Assembly: GCA_019241915.1 (NCBI GenBank)
Contig: JAFAWI010000183.1
Location: 1 to 8,362 of the forward strand
DNA from: Alphaproteobacteria bacterium
Lineage (GTDB): Bacteria; Pseudomonadota; Alphaproteobacteria; ATCC43930; CGMCC-115725
Direction: 5' to 3'
Length of the DNA stretch: 8,362 nucleotides
Position 1 is the stretch's first letter. Each line of letters begins with the position of its first letter. This document shows, one piece after another, positions 1 to 5,562 of this stretch. Made by a program: the position numbers and the translations under genes. The notes under the pieces were generated by a model. The model saw only the letters and a list, made by a program, of their open reading frames with translations, was not told the origin of the DNA and searched no databases.

Positions 1-1214
1 ACTTTCAGCCCGACCTCAACACCGCCAATCCGGAAGTGCAGGCGGAAATTCTGAAAATCATGGGGTTCTGGATCCAGCTCGGCGTGTCCGGGTTCCGCAT
101 GGATGCGGTGCCGTTCGTCATCTCGACAAAAGGGCCCGACATACGCACGCCGCGCGAGCAGTACGACATGCTGCGCACGCTGCGCGAGTTTCTGCAGTGG
201 CGCCAGGGCGACAGCATCGTGCTGGCCGAAGCCAACGTGCTGCCCGACACCGACATGGAGTATTTCGGCAGCGACGGGGGCCGGCTGCACATGATGTTCA
301 ACTTCCAAGTCAACCAGCACTTGTTTCACGCTTTCGCCACCGCAGACGCGACCGATCTTGTCGAGGCGCTCGAAGCAACCAGGCCGCGGCCGGCGACGGC
401 GCAATGGGGCACGTTTCTGCGCAACCATGACGAACTCGATCTCGGCCGCCTCGACCCGGAACAGCGCGCCGAAGTGTTTGCCGCCTTTGGCCCCGACCCG
501 AACATGCAGCTTTACGAGCGAGGCATCCGGCGTCGTCTCGCACCGATGTTCGACGGCGACCAGCGGCGGCTCGAACTGGCCTACAGCCTGCTGTTCACGC
601 TGCCGGGGACGCCGGTGATCCGCTATGGCGACGAGCTCGGCATGGGCGACGATTTACGGCTGCCCGAACGCGCCGCGACGCGCACGGCGATGCAATGGTC
701 GAACGAGCCGCACGGCGGCTTCAGCGCCAACCCCAAGCCGCAGGTCCCGGTGATCTCCGGCGGCGTCTACGGGTACGAGCATATCAACGCGGCCATTCAG
801 CGCCGGCACCCTGAATCGCTGCTCAACTGGACCGAGCGCATCATCCGCATGCGCAAGGAGGTGCCGGAAATCGGCTGGGGCGATTTCACGGTGATCCGGA
901 CGCGCGAACCGTCGGTGCTGATCATGCGCTACGACTGGCGGAACAACTCGGTGCTGTGCATCCACAACCTCGACCCGAAGCCGCACGAGATCGCGTTCGC
1001 GGTCGGCCACGACCAGGCCGGATCGGAACATCCAAGCCTGCTGATCAATCTCCTGTCGGAGGATCACAGCCGCGCCGGCGACGACGGCAGCCACCGGCTG
1101 GTGATCGAAGGCTACGGCTATCGCTGGTACCGCGTCGGCGGGTTGAACGATCTTTTGCACCAGAGCGAGGCCGGCCATCCCGAGAAGATGGCCGAGACCC
1201 GGCGGCGGAATTAG
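1..1214 (+). CDS. treS: GH13 trehalose synthase-like alpha-amylase family protein (5' partial)
   Basis: The reading frame is open from base 3 (FQPDLN...) to the TAG at 1212-1214, so the gene begins upstream and about 403 C-terminal residues are visible. It is a glycoside hydrolase family 13 enzyme. The nucleophile Asp lies in GFRMDAVP (codon 102-104), the acid/base Glu in VLAEAN (codon 228-230), and the transition-state Asp in RNHDELDL (codon 429-431). QPDLN, TAMQWS, GGFS and SLLNW are the arrangement seen in trehalose synthases (maltose alpha-D-glucosyltransferase), which interconvert maltose and trehalose in the cytoplasm. The protein ends after a short beta-rich C-terminal domain. There is no fused maltokinase domain, unlike many actinobacterial and proteobacterial TreS proteins. 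The family assignment is firm. The exact substrate is inferred, and a related amylase or glucosyltransferase cannot be excluded because the N-terminal part is missing. A stem-loop follows four bases after the stop. Confidence 0.85.
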   Translation, partial: FQPDLNTANPEVQAEILKIMGFWIQLGVSGFRMDAVPFVISTKGPDIRTPREQYDMLRTLREFLQWRQGDSIVLAEANVLPDTDMEYFGSDGGRLHMMFNFQVNQHLFHAFATADATDLVEALEATRPRPATAQWGTFLRNHDELDLGRLDPEQRAEVFAAFGPDPNMQLYERGIRRRLAPMFDGDQRRLELAYSLLFTLPGTPVIRYGDELGMGDDLRLPERAATRTAMQWSNEPHGGFSANPKPQVPVISGGVYGYEHINAAIQRRHPESLLNWTERIIRMRKEVPEIGWGDFTVIRTREPSVLIMRYDWRNNSVLCIHNLDPKPHEIAFAVGHDQAGSEHPSLLINLLSEDHSRAGDDGSHRLVIEGYGYRWYRVGGLNDLLHQSEAGHPEKMAETRRRN

Positions 1215-1218
1215 GGCA

Positions 1219-1237
1219 CTGCCTCAGTTTGAGGCAG
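1219..1237 (+). terminator. Stem-loop after treS, probable terminator or 3' mRNA end structure
   Basis: CTGCCTCA (1219-1226) and TGAGGCAG (1230-1237) form a perfect 8-bp stem with a GTT loop, four bases after the treS stop. No T-tract follows, so this is not a classical intrinsic terminator. It may stabilise the 3' end or act as a terminator without a U-run. Position and perfect pairing are the support. Confidence 0.45.
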
Positions 1238-1248
1238 CACCGAATTAG

Positions 1249-1271
1249 CGCCCGCCTTCACAGATCGGGCG
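1249..1271 (+). other. Second small inverted repeat in the rpsU leader region
   Basis: CGCCCG (1249-1254) pairs with CGGGCG (1266-1271) across an 11-base loop, between treS and rpsU. It could form in an rpsU leader transcript or in read-through from treS. In sequence this GC-rich, a 6-bp repeat can occur by chance. Confidence 0.2.
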
Positions 1272-1285
1272 GATGGTGATAGCTT
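1257..1285 (+). promoter_or_regulatory. Weak candidate sigma-70-type promoter for rpsU
   Basis: TTCACA (1257-1262, 5 of 6 matches to TTGACA) lies 17 bases before TAGCTT (1280-1285, only 3 of 6 to TATAAT). It would start transcription shortly before the S21 start at 1324. The -10 element is poor and this is a guess, prompted by the need for a promoter after the treS hairpin. Confidence 0.2.
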
Positions 1286-1323
1286 GGCAGGCCCTTCAGG
1301 TCCAACTGCGGAGTCACGCGCCC

Positions 1324-1527
1324 GTGCAAGTCCTTGTTCGCGACAACAACGTCGATCAGGCTCTCCGAGCCCTCAAGAAGAAAATGCAGCGCGAAGGGGT
1401 ATTCCGGGAAATGAAGCTCCGGCGGAACTACGAAAAGCCGTCCGAGCGCCGCGCCCGCGAAAAAGCCGAGGCCGTCCGCCGCTACCGCAAGCTGCTGCGC
1501 AAGCGCATGGAGCGCGAGGGGTACTAG
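1324..1527 (+). CDS. rpsU: 30S ribosomal protein S21
   Basis: This is a 67-residue basic protein of the small ribosomal subunit. S21 sits near the 3' end of 16S rRNA and assists initiation-related mRNA pairing. The start VQVLVRDNN (initiator Met in vivo), followed by VDQALRALKKKMQREG and FREMKLRRNYEKPSERR, is the diagnostic S21 sequence. The tail is rich in Arg and Lys (RKLLRKRMEREGY), as in alphaproteobacterial homologues. I chose the GTG at 1324 because family members begin at MQVLVR or close to it and GGAG (1310-1313) lies ten bases upstream. The longer frame from 1273 adds 17 residues that do not look like S21. The gene stands alone between treS and the convergent pntB, with hairpins on both sides, so it is probably its own transcription unit. 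Confidence 0.95.
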   Translation: MQVLVRDNNVDQALRALKKKMQREGVFREMKLRRNYEKPSERRAREKAEAVRRYRKLLRKRMEREGY

Positions 1528-1548
1528 CGCCCGCTGCCGCACGGATCT

Positions 1549-1578
1549 CTCCGCGCCGCGGAGGAACCGCCCCTCCGC
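1549..1578 (+). terminator. Possible terminator hairpins downstream of rpsU
   Basis: CTCCGC (1549-1554) pairs with GCGGAG (1558-1563) across a 3-base loop, 21 bases after the rpsU stop. The same segment GCGGAGG (1558-1564) can instead pair with CCTCCGC (1572-1578) across a 7-base loop. There is no T-tract on either strand. The location between two convergent genes suggests a transcription-end structure for rpsU, for pntB or for both. Confidence 0.3.
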
Positions 1579-1617
1579 TCACGGTGCTCGCCACTGCCCC
1601 GCAACGGCGGAGGAACC
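1558..1617. repeat. 11-bp direct repeat pair with an intervening inverted copy
   Basis: GCGGAGGAACC occurs at 1558-1568 and again at 1607-1617, both in the 108-bp convergent gap between rpsU and pntB. CCTCCGC (1572-1578) is complementary to the first seven bases of both copies, so it can pair with either. The function is unknown. It may be a shared transcription-end structure or a remnant of a small dispersed palindromic element. Confidence 0.5.
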
Positions 1618-1635
1618 TGAGATCGAAGCACTGAC

Positions 1636-3033
1636 CTACTCGAGGTCCTTGACGATCTCGTCGCACATCTTTTTGGCGTCGCCAAACAGCATCATCGTGT
1701 TGTCGCGGAAGAACAGCTCGTTCTCGACGCCGGCGTAGCCCGAAGCCATCGAGCGTTTGACGAACAGCACGGTCTTGGCGTGCTCGACGTCGAGGATCGG
1801 CATGCCGTAGATCGGCGACGAATGGTCGGTCTTGGCGGCGGGGTTCGTGACATCGTTGGCGCCGATCACAAAGGCGACATCGGTCGAGGCAAAGTCGCGG
1901 TTGATTTCGTCGAGTTCCTTGACGTCGTCGTAGGGCACGCTGGCTTCGGCCAGCAGCACGTTCATGTGCCCCGGCATGCGGCCGGCGACCGGGTGGATCG
2001 CATATTCGACCTTGACCCCGTCCTTTTTCAGCAGGTCGGCCATCGCCTTCAGCGAATGCTGCGCCTGTGCCACCGCCATGCCGTAGCCCGGCACGATGAT
2101 CACCGACCCGGCGTTCTTGAGGATGAACGCAGCGTCCTCGGCGCTGCCCGACTTGACCATCCGGTCGCCGGCGCCCGCTCCCGCCGCCGCGGCGCCGCCC
2201 TCGGTGCCGAACCCGCCGAGGATCACGTTGAAGATCGAGCGGTTCATCCCCTTGCACATGATGTAGCTGAGGATCGCGCCCGACGAGCCGACCAGGGCCC
2301 CGGTGATGATCAACAGGCTGTTCGACAGCGTGAAGCCGATGCCGCAGGCCGCCCAGCCCGAATACGAGTTGAGCATCGAGATCACGACCGGCATGTCGGC
2401 GCCGCCGATCGGCACGATCAGCAGGAACCCGAACGCCAGCGACAGCAGCACCAGCAGCACGAACACCGCCGGGCTGCCCGACATAACGAACAGCACGATC
2501 AACAGGATCAGCGCCGCGCCGAGCAGGGCGTTGAGCACGTGCTGTCCCGGGAACACCAGCGGCGCGCCCGAGACGAGGCCCTGCAACTTGGCGAAGGCGA
2601 CGATCGAGCCGGTGAACGTGATCGCGCCGATCGCCAAACCCAGCGCCATCTCAACCAGACTCGCGCTGAAGATCGTGCCGCGCGGGCTGAGGATGCCGTA
2701 ATCCTCGGGCGCGCTGAACGCGGCCGCGGCGACGCAGACCGCGGCGAGGCCGACCAGGCTGTGGAAGGCCGCGACCAGCTGCGGCAGCGCCGTCATCTGG
2801 ATCTGGCGCGCGATATAGGTGCCGACCGCGCCGCCGATCAAGAGGCCGAGGACGATCAGCCAGTAGCTGACGACCTGCGGCGCGGCGAGCGTCGTCAGCA
2901 CCGCGATCACCATGCCGGCGATGCCGAAATAGTTGCCGTTCCGCGCGGTCTCCGGCGAGGACAGGCCCCTCAGCGCCATGATGAAGCAGATCGAGGCAAT
3001 CAGGTAGAGAAAGGCGGAGTAGCTTTCGCCCAC
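1636..3033 (-). CDS. pntB: NAD(P) transhydrogenase subunit beta (proton-translocating)
   Basis: This 465-residue membrane protein carries half of the proton channel (domain II) and the NADP(H)-binding domain III. The complex uses the proton-motive force to reduce NADP+ with NADH in the inner membrane. About nine hydrophobic segments span residues 5-260. His91 (AFHSLVG), Asp213 (GADMPVV) and Asn222 (MLNSYSG) fall at the same numbers as the functionally important residues of the E. coli beta subunit. Domain III (about 290-465) shows GYGMAVAQAQ (317-326), GANDVTNPAA (391-400) and KRSMASGYAGVENELF, which bind NADP. The start is GTG at 3033, giving the expected N-terminus MGESYSAFLYL. Its ribosome site is weak, and it lies 16 bases after the pntAB stop, consistent with operon co-translation. 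It is the last gene of the operon. Length is normal for the family. Confidence 0.97.
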   Translation of the reverse strand: MGESYSAFLYLIASICFIMALRGLSSPETARNGNYFGIAGMVIAVLTTLAAPQVVSYWLIVLGLLIGGAVGTYIARQIQMTALPQLVAAFHSLVGLAAVCVAAAAFSAPEDYGILSPRGTIFSASLVEMALGLAIGAITFTGSIVAFAKLQGLVSGAPLVFPGQHVLNALLGAALILLIVLFVMSGSPAVFVLLVLLSLAFGFLLIVPIGGADMPVVISMLNSYSGWAACGIGFTLSNSLLIITGALVGSSGAILSYIMCKGMNRSIFNVILGGFGTEGGAAAAGAGAGDRMVKSGSAEDAAFILKNAGSVIIVPGYGMAVAQAQHSLKAMADLLKKDGVKVEYAIHPVAGRMPGHMNVLLAEASVPYDDVKELDEINRDFASTDVAFVIGANDVTNPAAKTDHSSPIYGMPILDVEHAKTVLFVKRSMASGYAGVENELFFRDNTMMLFGDAKKMCDEIVKDLE

Positions 3034-3049
3034 GTTGTTGTTCTTTCGT

Positions 3050-3457
3050 TTATTTCTTGCGCTGGAACATTTGCAGCATGCGTTGGGTGACGATAAACCC
3101 GCCGAAGATGTTGACCGCCGCGAGCGTCACCGCGACGAAGCCCATGATCTTGGCGAAGCTGACGCCGTGCGGACCGGCCGCGATCAACGCGCCGACAATG
3201 ATGACGCTCGACACCGCGTTGGTGACGCTCATCAGCGGCGAATGCAGCGCCGGCGTTACCCGCCAGACGACGTAATAGCCGACGAACACCGCGAGCACGA
3301 ACACCGTCAGCTCGAAGACGAACGGCGTCGCGCCGTGCGCCGCCGGCGGCGGGAGCGTGGCGATCTGCTGCGCCAGGTTGTCGAGGTGCTGCGCCAGCGC
3401 CCTGGCATTGCCCGCGAGCTCGCCGGCGGTCTGGGAAAGCGCAGTCGAATCCGCCAT
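3050..3457 (-). CDS. pntAB: NAD(P) transhydrogenase subunit alpha part 2 (membrane segment)
   Basis: This 135-residue small membrane subunit supplies the first helices of the proton-conducting domain II. In E. coli this piece is fused to the C-terminus of PntA. Three hydrophobic helices lie at about 48-64, 77-94 and 102-122. The conserved FVGYYVVWRVTPALHSPLMSV stretch (residues 58-78) and NIFGGFIVTQRML (116-128) identify it. A hydrophilic, probably amphipathic N-terminus of about 45 residues precedes the first helix. I chose the ATG at 3457 (MADSTALSQ) because GGAGG lies four bases upstream on the coding strand. The longer frame from 3517 would add an Arg/Pro-rich stretch that overlaps the end of pntAA and is not family-like. 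It lies 10 bases after pntAA and 16 before pntB. Confidence 0.95.
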   Translation of the reverse strand: MADSTALSQTAGELAGNARALAQHLDNLAQQIATLPPPAAHGATPFVFELTVFVLAVFVGYYVVWRVTPALHSPLMSVTNAVSSVIIVGALIAAGPHGVSFAKIMGFVAVTLAAVNIFGGFIVTQRMLQMFQRKK

Positions 3458-3467
3458 AACGCCTCCG

Positions 3468-4697
3468 TCAATTCGGCTCGGCAGCGGCCGCCGCGGCGGG
3501 CGGCGGCGGCGTGCCATCGGCGCCGCCGGCGGCGGGCGCCGATGGCGGCGCCGGCGCCAGCGCCGGATTGACGACCGCGCCGTCCATCGTCAGCAGCGCG
3601 CCCTTGACGATCTCGTCACCGGTGTCGATGTGCAGCCCCTTGTCCTTGTCGACGAGCAGCGCAAGGAAGGCCGCGACGTTGCGGGCGTAGAGCAGGCTGG
3701 CATCGACCGCGATATGCGCCGGCGCGTTGGCGTAGCCGATGATCTTGACGCCGCCGGCGGTCGTCACGGTGTCCTCGGGTTTGCTGCCCTCGACATTGCC
3801 GCCGCTTTCGACCGCGATATCGGCCACCACCGAACCCGGCGCCAGCGCGTCGAGCATCTCGGCCGTCAGCAGCACCGGGGCGCGCCGCCCCGGGATCAGC
3901 GCGGTGCAGATGACGATGTCGATGCGGCGCAGCGCATCGGTGATCATTTGGCGCTGGCGGCGCTGGAAGTCCTCGCCCATCTCGCGGGCGTAGCCGGCTG
4001 CAGTTTCGGCGTTCTTCATCGCATCCGCATCGACCGTAAGGAAGCTGGCGCCGAGGCTTTCCACCTGTTCCTTGGCGGCGGCGCGCACATCGGTCGCGAA
4101 CACGACCGCGCCGAGCCGGCGCGCCGTGGCGATCGCCTGCAATCCGGCGACCCCGGCGCCCATCACCAGCACCCGCGCCGCCTTGATCGTGCCGGCCGCC
4201 GTCATCATCATCGGCAGCGCCCGGCCGAATTCGCCGGCGGCGTCCACCATGGCCTTGTACCCGGCGAGGTTCGCCTGCGACGACAGCACGTCCATCGTCT
4301 GCGCGCGGGTGATGCGCGGCACCAGCTCCATCGCCATCGCCGTGAGCCCGGCATCGGCATAAGCCTGCACGTCGGCGGCGTGTTCGAGCGGCGACAGCAG
4401 GCCGACCAGGACCGCGCTTTTCTTGATCGGCTTCAGCTCGTCGAGCTCGGCGCCGTCGCCGAGCAGCGGCCGCTGCACCTTGAGCACGATATCGGCGCCG
4501 TCGAGCGCGGCGGCCGCGTCCGCGGCGATGGTCGCGCCGGCCGCTTCATAGGCGGCGTCGACAAAGAACGCCCCGCCGCCGGCGCCGGCCTCGACCGCAA
4601 CGTCGAGACCCATGCCCTTCATCTGCTTGACAGTGTCCGGCGACGCCGCGACGCGCCGCTCGAACGCGCGCCGTTCCTTGACGATGGCGACCTTCAT
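3468..4697 (-). CDS. pntAA: NAD(P) transhydrogenase subunit alpha part 1 (NAD-binding)
   Basis: This 409-residue soluble subunit (domain I) binds NADH/NAD+ at the cytoplasmic face and passes hydride to the NADP site of PntB. It has the alanine-dehydrogenase/PNT fold. KVAIVKERR opens the N-terminal domain. The Rossmann motif GAGVAG is at 180-185, followed by the adenosine-ribose Asp in FATDVR (203). Arg128, Gln133 and Asp136 in PRITRAQTMD form the RQD loop, one position offset from R. rubrum R127/Q132/D135. MKVAIVKE at 4697 is the family start. A TTG frame from 4745 would add 16 unrelated residues. The upstream ribosome site is weak (GAGG about 13 bases away). The last 30 or so residues (from 380) are an Ala/Pro/Gly-rich low-complexity tail, longer than I expect for this subunit and holding a strong inverted repeat. 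It is the first gene of pntAA-pntAB-pntB. Confidence 0.97.
   Translation of the reverse strand: MKVAIVKERRAFERRVAASPDTVKQMKGMGLDVAVEAGAGGGAFFVDAAYEAAGATIAADAAAALDGADIVLKVQRPLLGDGAELDELKPIKKSAVLVGLLSPLEHAADVQAYADAGLTAMAMELVPRITRAQTMDVLSSQANLAGYKAMVDAAGEFGRALPMMMTAAGTIKAARVLVMGAGVAGLQAIATARRLGAVVFATDVRAAAKEQVESLGASFLTVDADAMKNAETAAGYAREMGEDFQRRQRQMITDALRRIDIVICTALIPGRRAPVLLTAEMLDALAPGSVVADIAVESGGNVEGSKPEDTVTTAGGVKIIGYANAPAHIAVDASLLYARNVAAFLALLVDKDKGLHIDTGDEIVKGALLTMDGAVVNPALAPAPPSAPAAGGADGTPPPPAAAAAAEPN
3513..3546 (-). other. Perfect 12-bp inverted repeat inside the 3' end of pntAA
   Basis: GCCATCGGCGCC (3513-3524) and GGCGCCGATGGC (3535-3546) are exact reverse complements, separated by ten G/C-rich bases. 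The repeat lies 43 to 78 bases upstream of the pntAA stop, in codons for the APAAGGADG part of the tail. In the mRNA it would form a very stable hairpin before the pntAB start. It could modulate mRNA stability or differential expression within the operon, or be a by-product of GCC/GGC-rich coding. Confidence 0.5.
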
Positions 4698-5028
4698 CGC
4701 GCGCGACCGTCCTCTATCGCCGGTATCATTGCCAAGCCCGCACAATGCCGCGGGGCGAAATCGATGTGAAGCCTATGTGGGGCCGCGGCCCGCCGCCCGC
4801 CATGCTTCCGTCGCAATTCAGCCGCATGCTAGGCTCTGCCGTCACGTATGCGCCGCGTGCCGGCGAGCGCGGCCGCGCGCGGCTTCTGGAAGGCCCGCGG
4901 CTTGGAGATTGCATGAATGAGGCGCTGCCCGCCGCGTTGCGTCGGACCCTACCCGGAATAATCCCAAGGCCCGAACGTTGTCGCTCCGTTGGAACTATGG
5001 AGAACAGCCGGTCCACGCGGCAGGTCGC
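4698..5028. other. Divergent intergenic region between pntAA and the ECF sigma gene
   Basis: About 330 bp separate two divergently read units, so it should hold the promoters of both. On the plus strand I see one EcfG-like promoter candidate (4955-4979) and a small ORF with a ribosome site (4913-5041). I found no convincing promoter for pntAA on the minus strand. TTCACA with a poor -10 (CATTGT) at 17 bp spacing near 4790 is the nearest candidate and I do not call it. Longer frames across the region have no recognisable protein character. Confidence 0.6.
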
Positions 5029-5041
5029 GTGGCGCCGGTAA
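4913..5041 (+). other. Doubtful small ORF upstream of and overlapping the sigma gene
   Basis: ATG at 4913 has GGAG at 4904-4907, five bases upstream, and opens a 42-codon frame (MNEALPAALRRTLPG...) ending at TAA 5039-5041. That overlaps the sigma start (GTG 5029) by 13 nt, which would permit translational coupling. An internal in-frame ATG at 4997 gives a 14-codon version, MENSRSTRQVAWRR. I recognise no homologue. The candidate promoter at 4955-4979 lies inside the 42-codon frame, so only the short version could come from that promoter. It may be a leader peptide or a chance frame. Confidence 0.15.
4955..4979 (+). promoter_or_regulatory. Candidate ECF/EcfG-type promoter for the sigma operon
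   Basis: GGAAT (4955-4959), a 16-base spacer and CGTT (4976-4979) match the alphaproteobacterial general-stress (EcfG) promoter GGAAC-N16/17-CGTT in all but one base. Transcription would begin near 4986, about 40 bases ahead of the sigma start. This fits stress or autoregulated expression of the sigma/anti-sigma pair, but a match of this size needs experimental support. Confidence 0.45.
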
Positions 5042-5562
5042 GCAAGCGGTTCAGCGATCAGTTGATCGCGGTGCTGCCGCGGTTGCGCCGGTTTGCCGCC
5101 GGCCTGACCCGATCGGCGAGCGAAGCCGACGATTTGGTCCAGGCGGCGTGCGAGAGGGCGTTGGCGCGGGAGCATCAGTTTCAGGAGGGAACGCGGTTCG
5201 ACAGTTGGATGTTCCGGATCGTTCAGACGATCTGGATCGACCAGCTCCGGGCTCGCGATATACGCAAGGAGAACGGTGAGATTGCCGAGGAGCGGCTCGG
5301 ATCGGATGAGCCGGTGCGGCGCGTCGAGGCGCGGCTCGCACTGTCGGAGGTGCGGCGGGCGGTCTCGCTGCTGCCGCCGGATCAGCGTTCGACGCTGATG
5401 CTCGTGACGGTCGAGGGGCTCAGTTACAAACAGGCGGCCGAGGTCGCCGGCGTTCCGGTCGGCACGATCATGAGCCGCCTGGCGCGCGCGCGAGTCGCGT
5501 TGCAGCACCTGCTGCACGCGGGCGCGAGCGAGCGCAGGAGCACGAACGATGCAGAAGCATAG
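5029..5562 (+). CDS. ECF-type RNA polymerase sigma factor
   Basis: This protein of about 177 residues has the two domains of extracytoplasmic-function sigma factors. Sigma-2 (about 14-78) contains the EADDLVQ core-binding segment (32-38) and the -10 recognition/melting region FDSWMFRIVQTIWIDQLR (57-74). Sigma-4 (about 102-162) contains LPPDQR and the helix-turn-helix LSYKQAAEVAGVPVGTIMSRLARAR, which reads the -35 element. There is no sigma-1 or sigma-3. GTG at 5029 (MAPVSKRFSDQL) puts the usual short lead before region 2. A TTG frame from 4978 is longer but begins on the candidate -10. The ribosome site is weak (AGG four bases upstream). The 14-nt overlap with the next gene and their matched families indicate a sigma/anti-sigma operon. 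The regulon is unknown. I do not assign an ECF subgroup, and it is not clearly EcfG itself. Confidence 0.92.
   Translation: MAPVSKRFSDQLIAVLPRLRRFAAGLTRSASEADDLVQAACERALAREHQFQEGTRFDSWMFRIVQTIWIDQLRARDIRKENGEIAEERLGSDEPVRRVEARLALSEVRRAVSLLPPDQRSTLMLVTVEGLSYKQAAEVAGVPVGTIMSRLARARVALQHLLHAGASERRSTNDAEA

Noticed and set aside
1273..1323. A longer S21 start at 1273
   Set aside because: The 17 added residues do not resemble S21. The family N-terminus starts at the GTG at 1324.
1780..3090. A 436-codon plus-strand open frame opposite pntB
   Set aside because: It is an antisense shadow of a GC-rich conserved gene. The translation is rich in Arg, Asp and His with no domain, and pntB on the other strand is certain.
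3357..4769. A 470-codon plus-strand open frame opposite pntAA
   Set aside because: Same cause: GC-rich third positions in pntAA remove stops on the other strand. The composition is not protein-like.
4991..4995. A second GGAAC as a -35 element before the sigma gene
   Set aside because: No CGTT or GTT lies 16-17 bases downstream, and it would leave almost no leader before GTG 5029.
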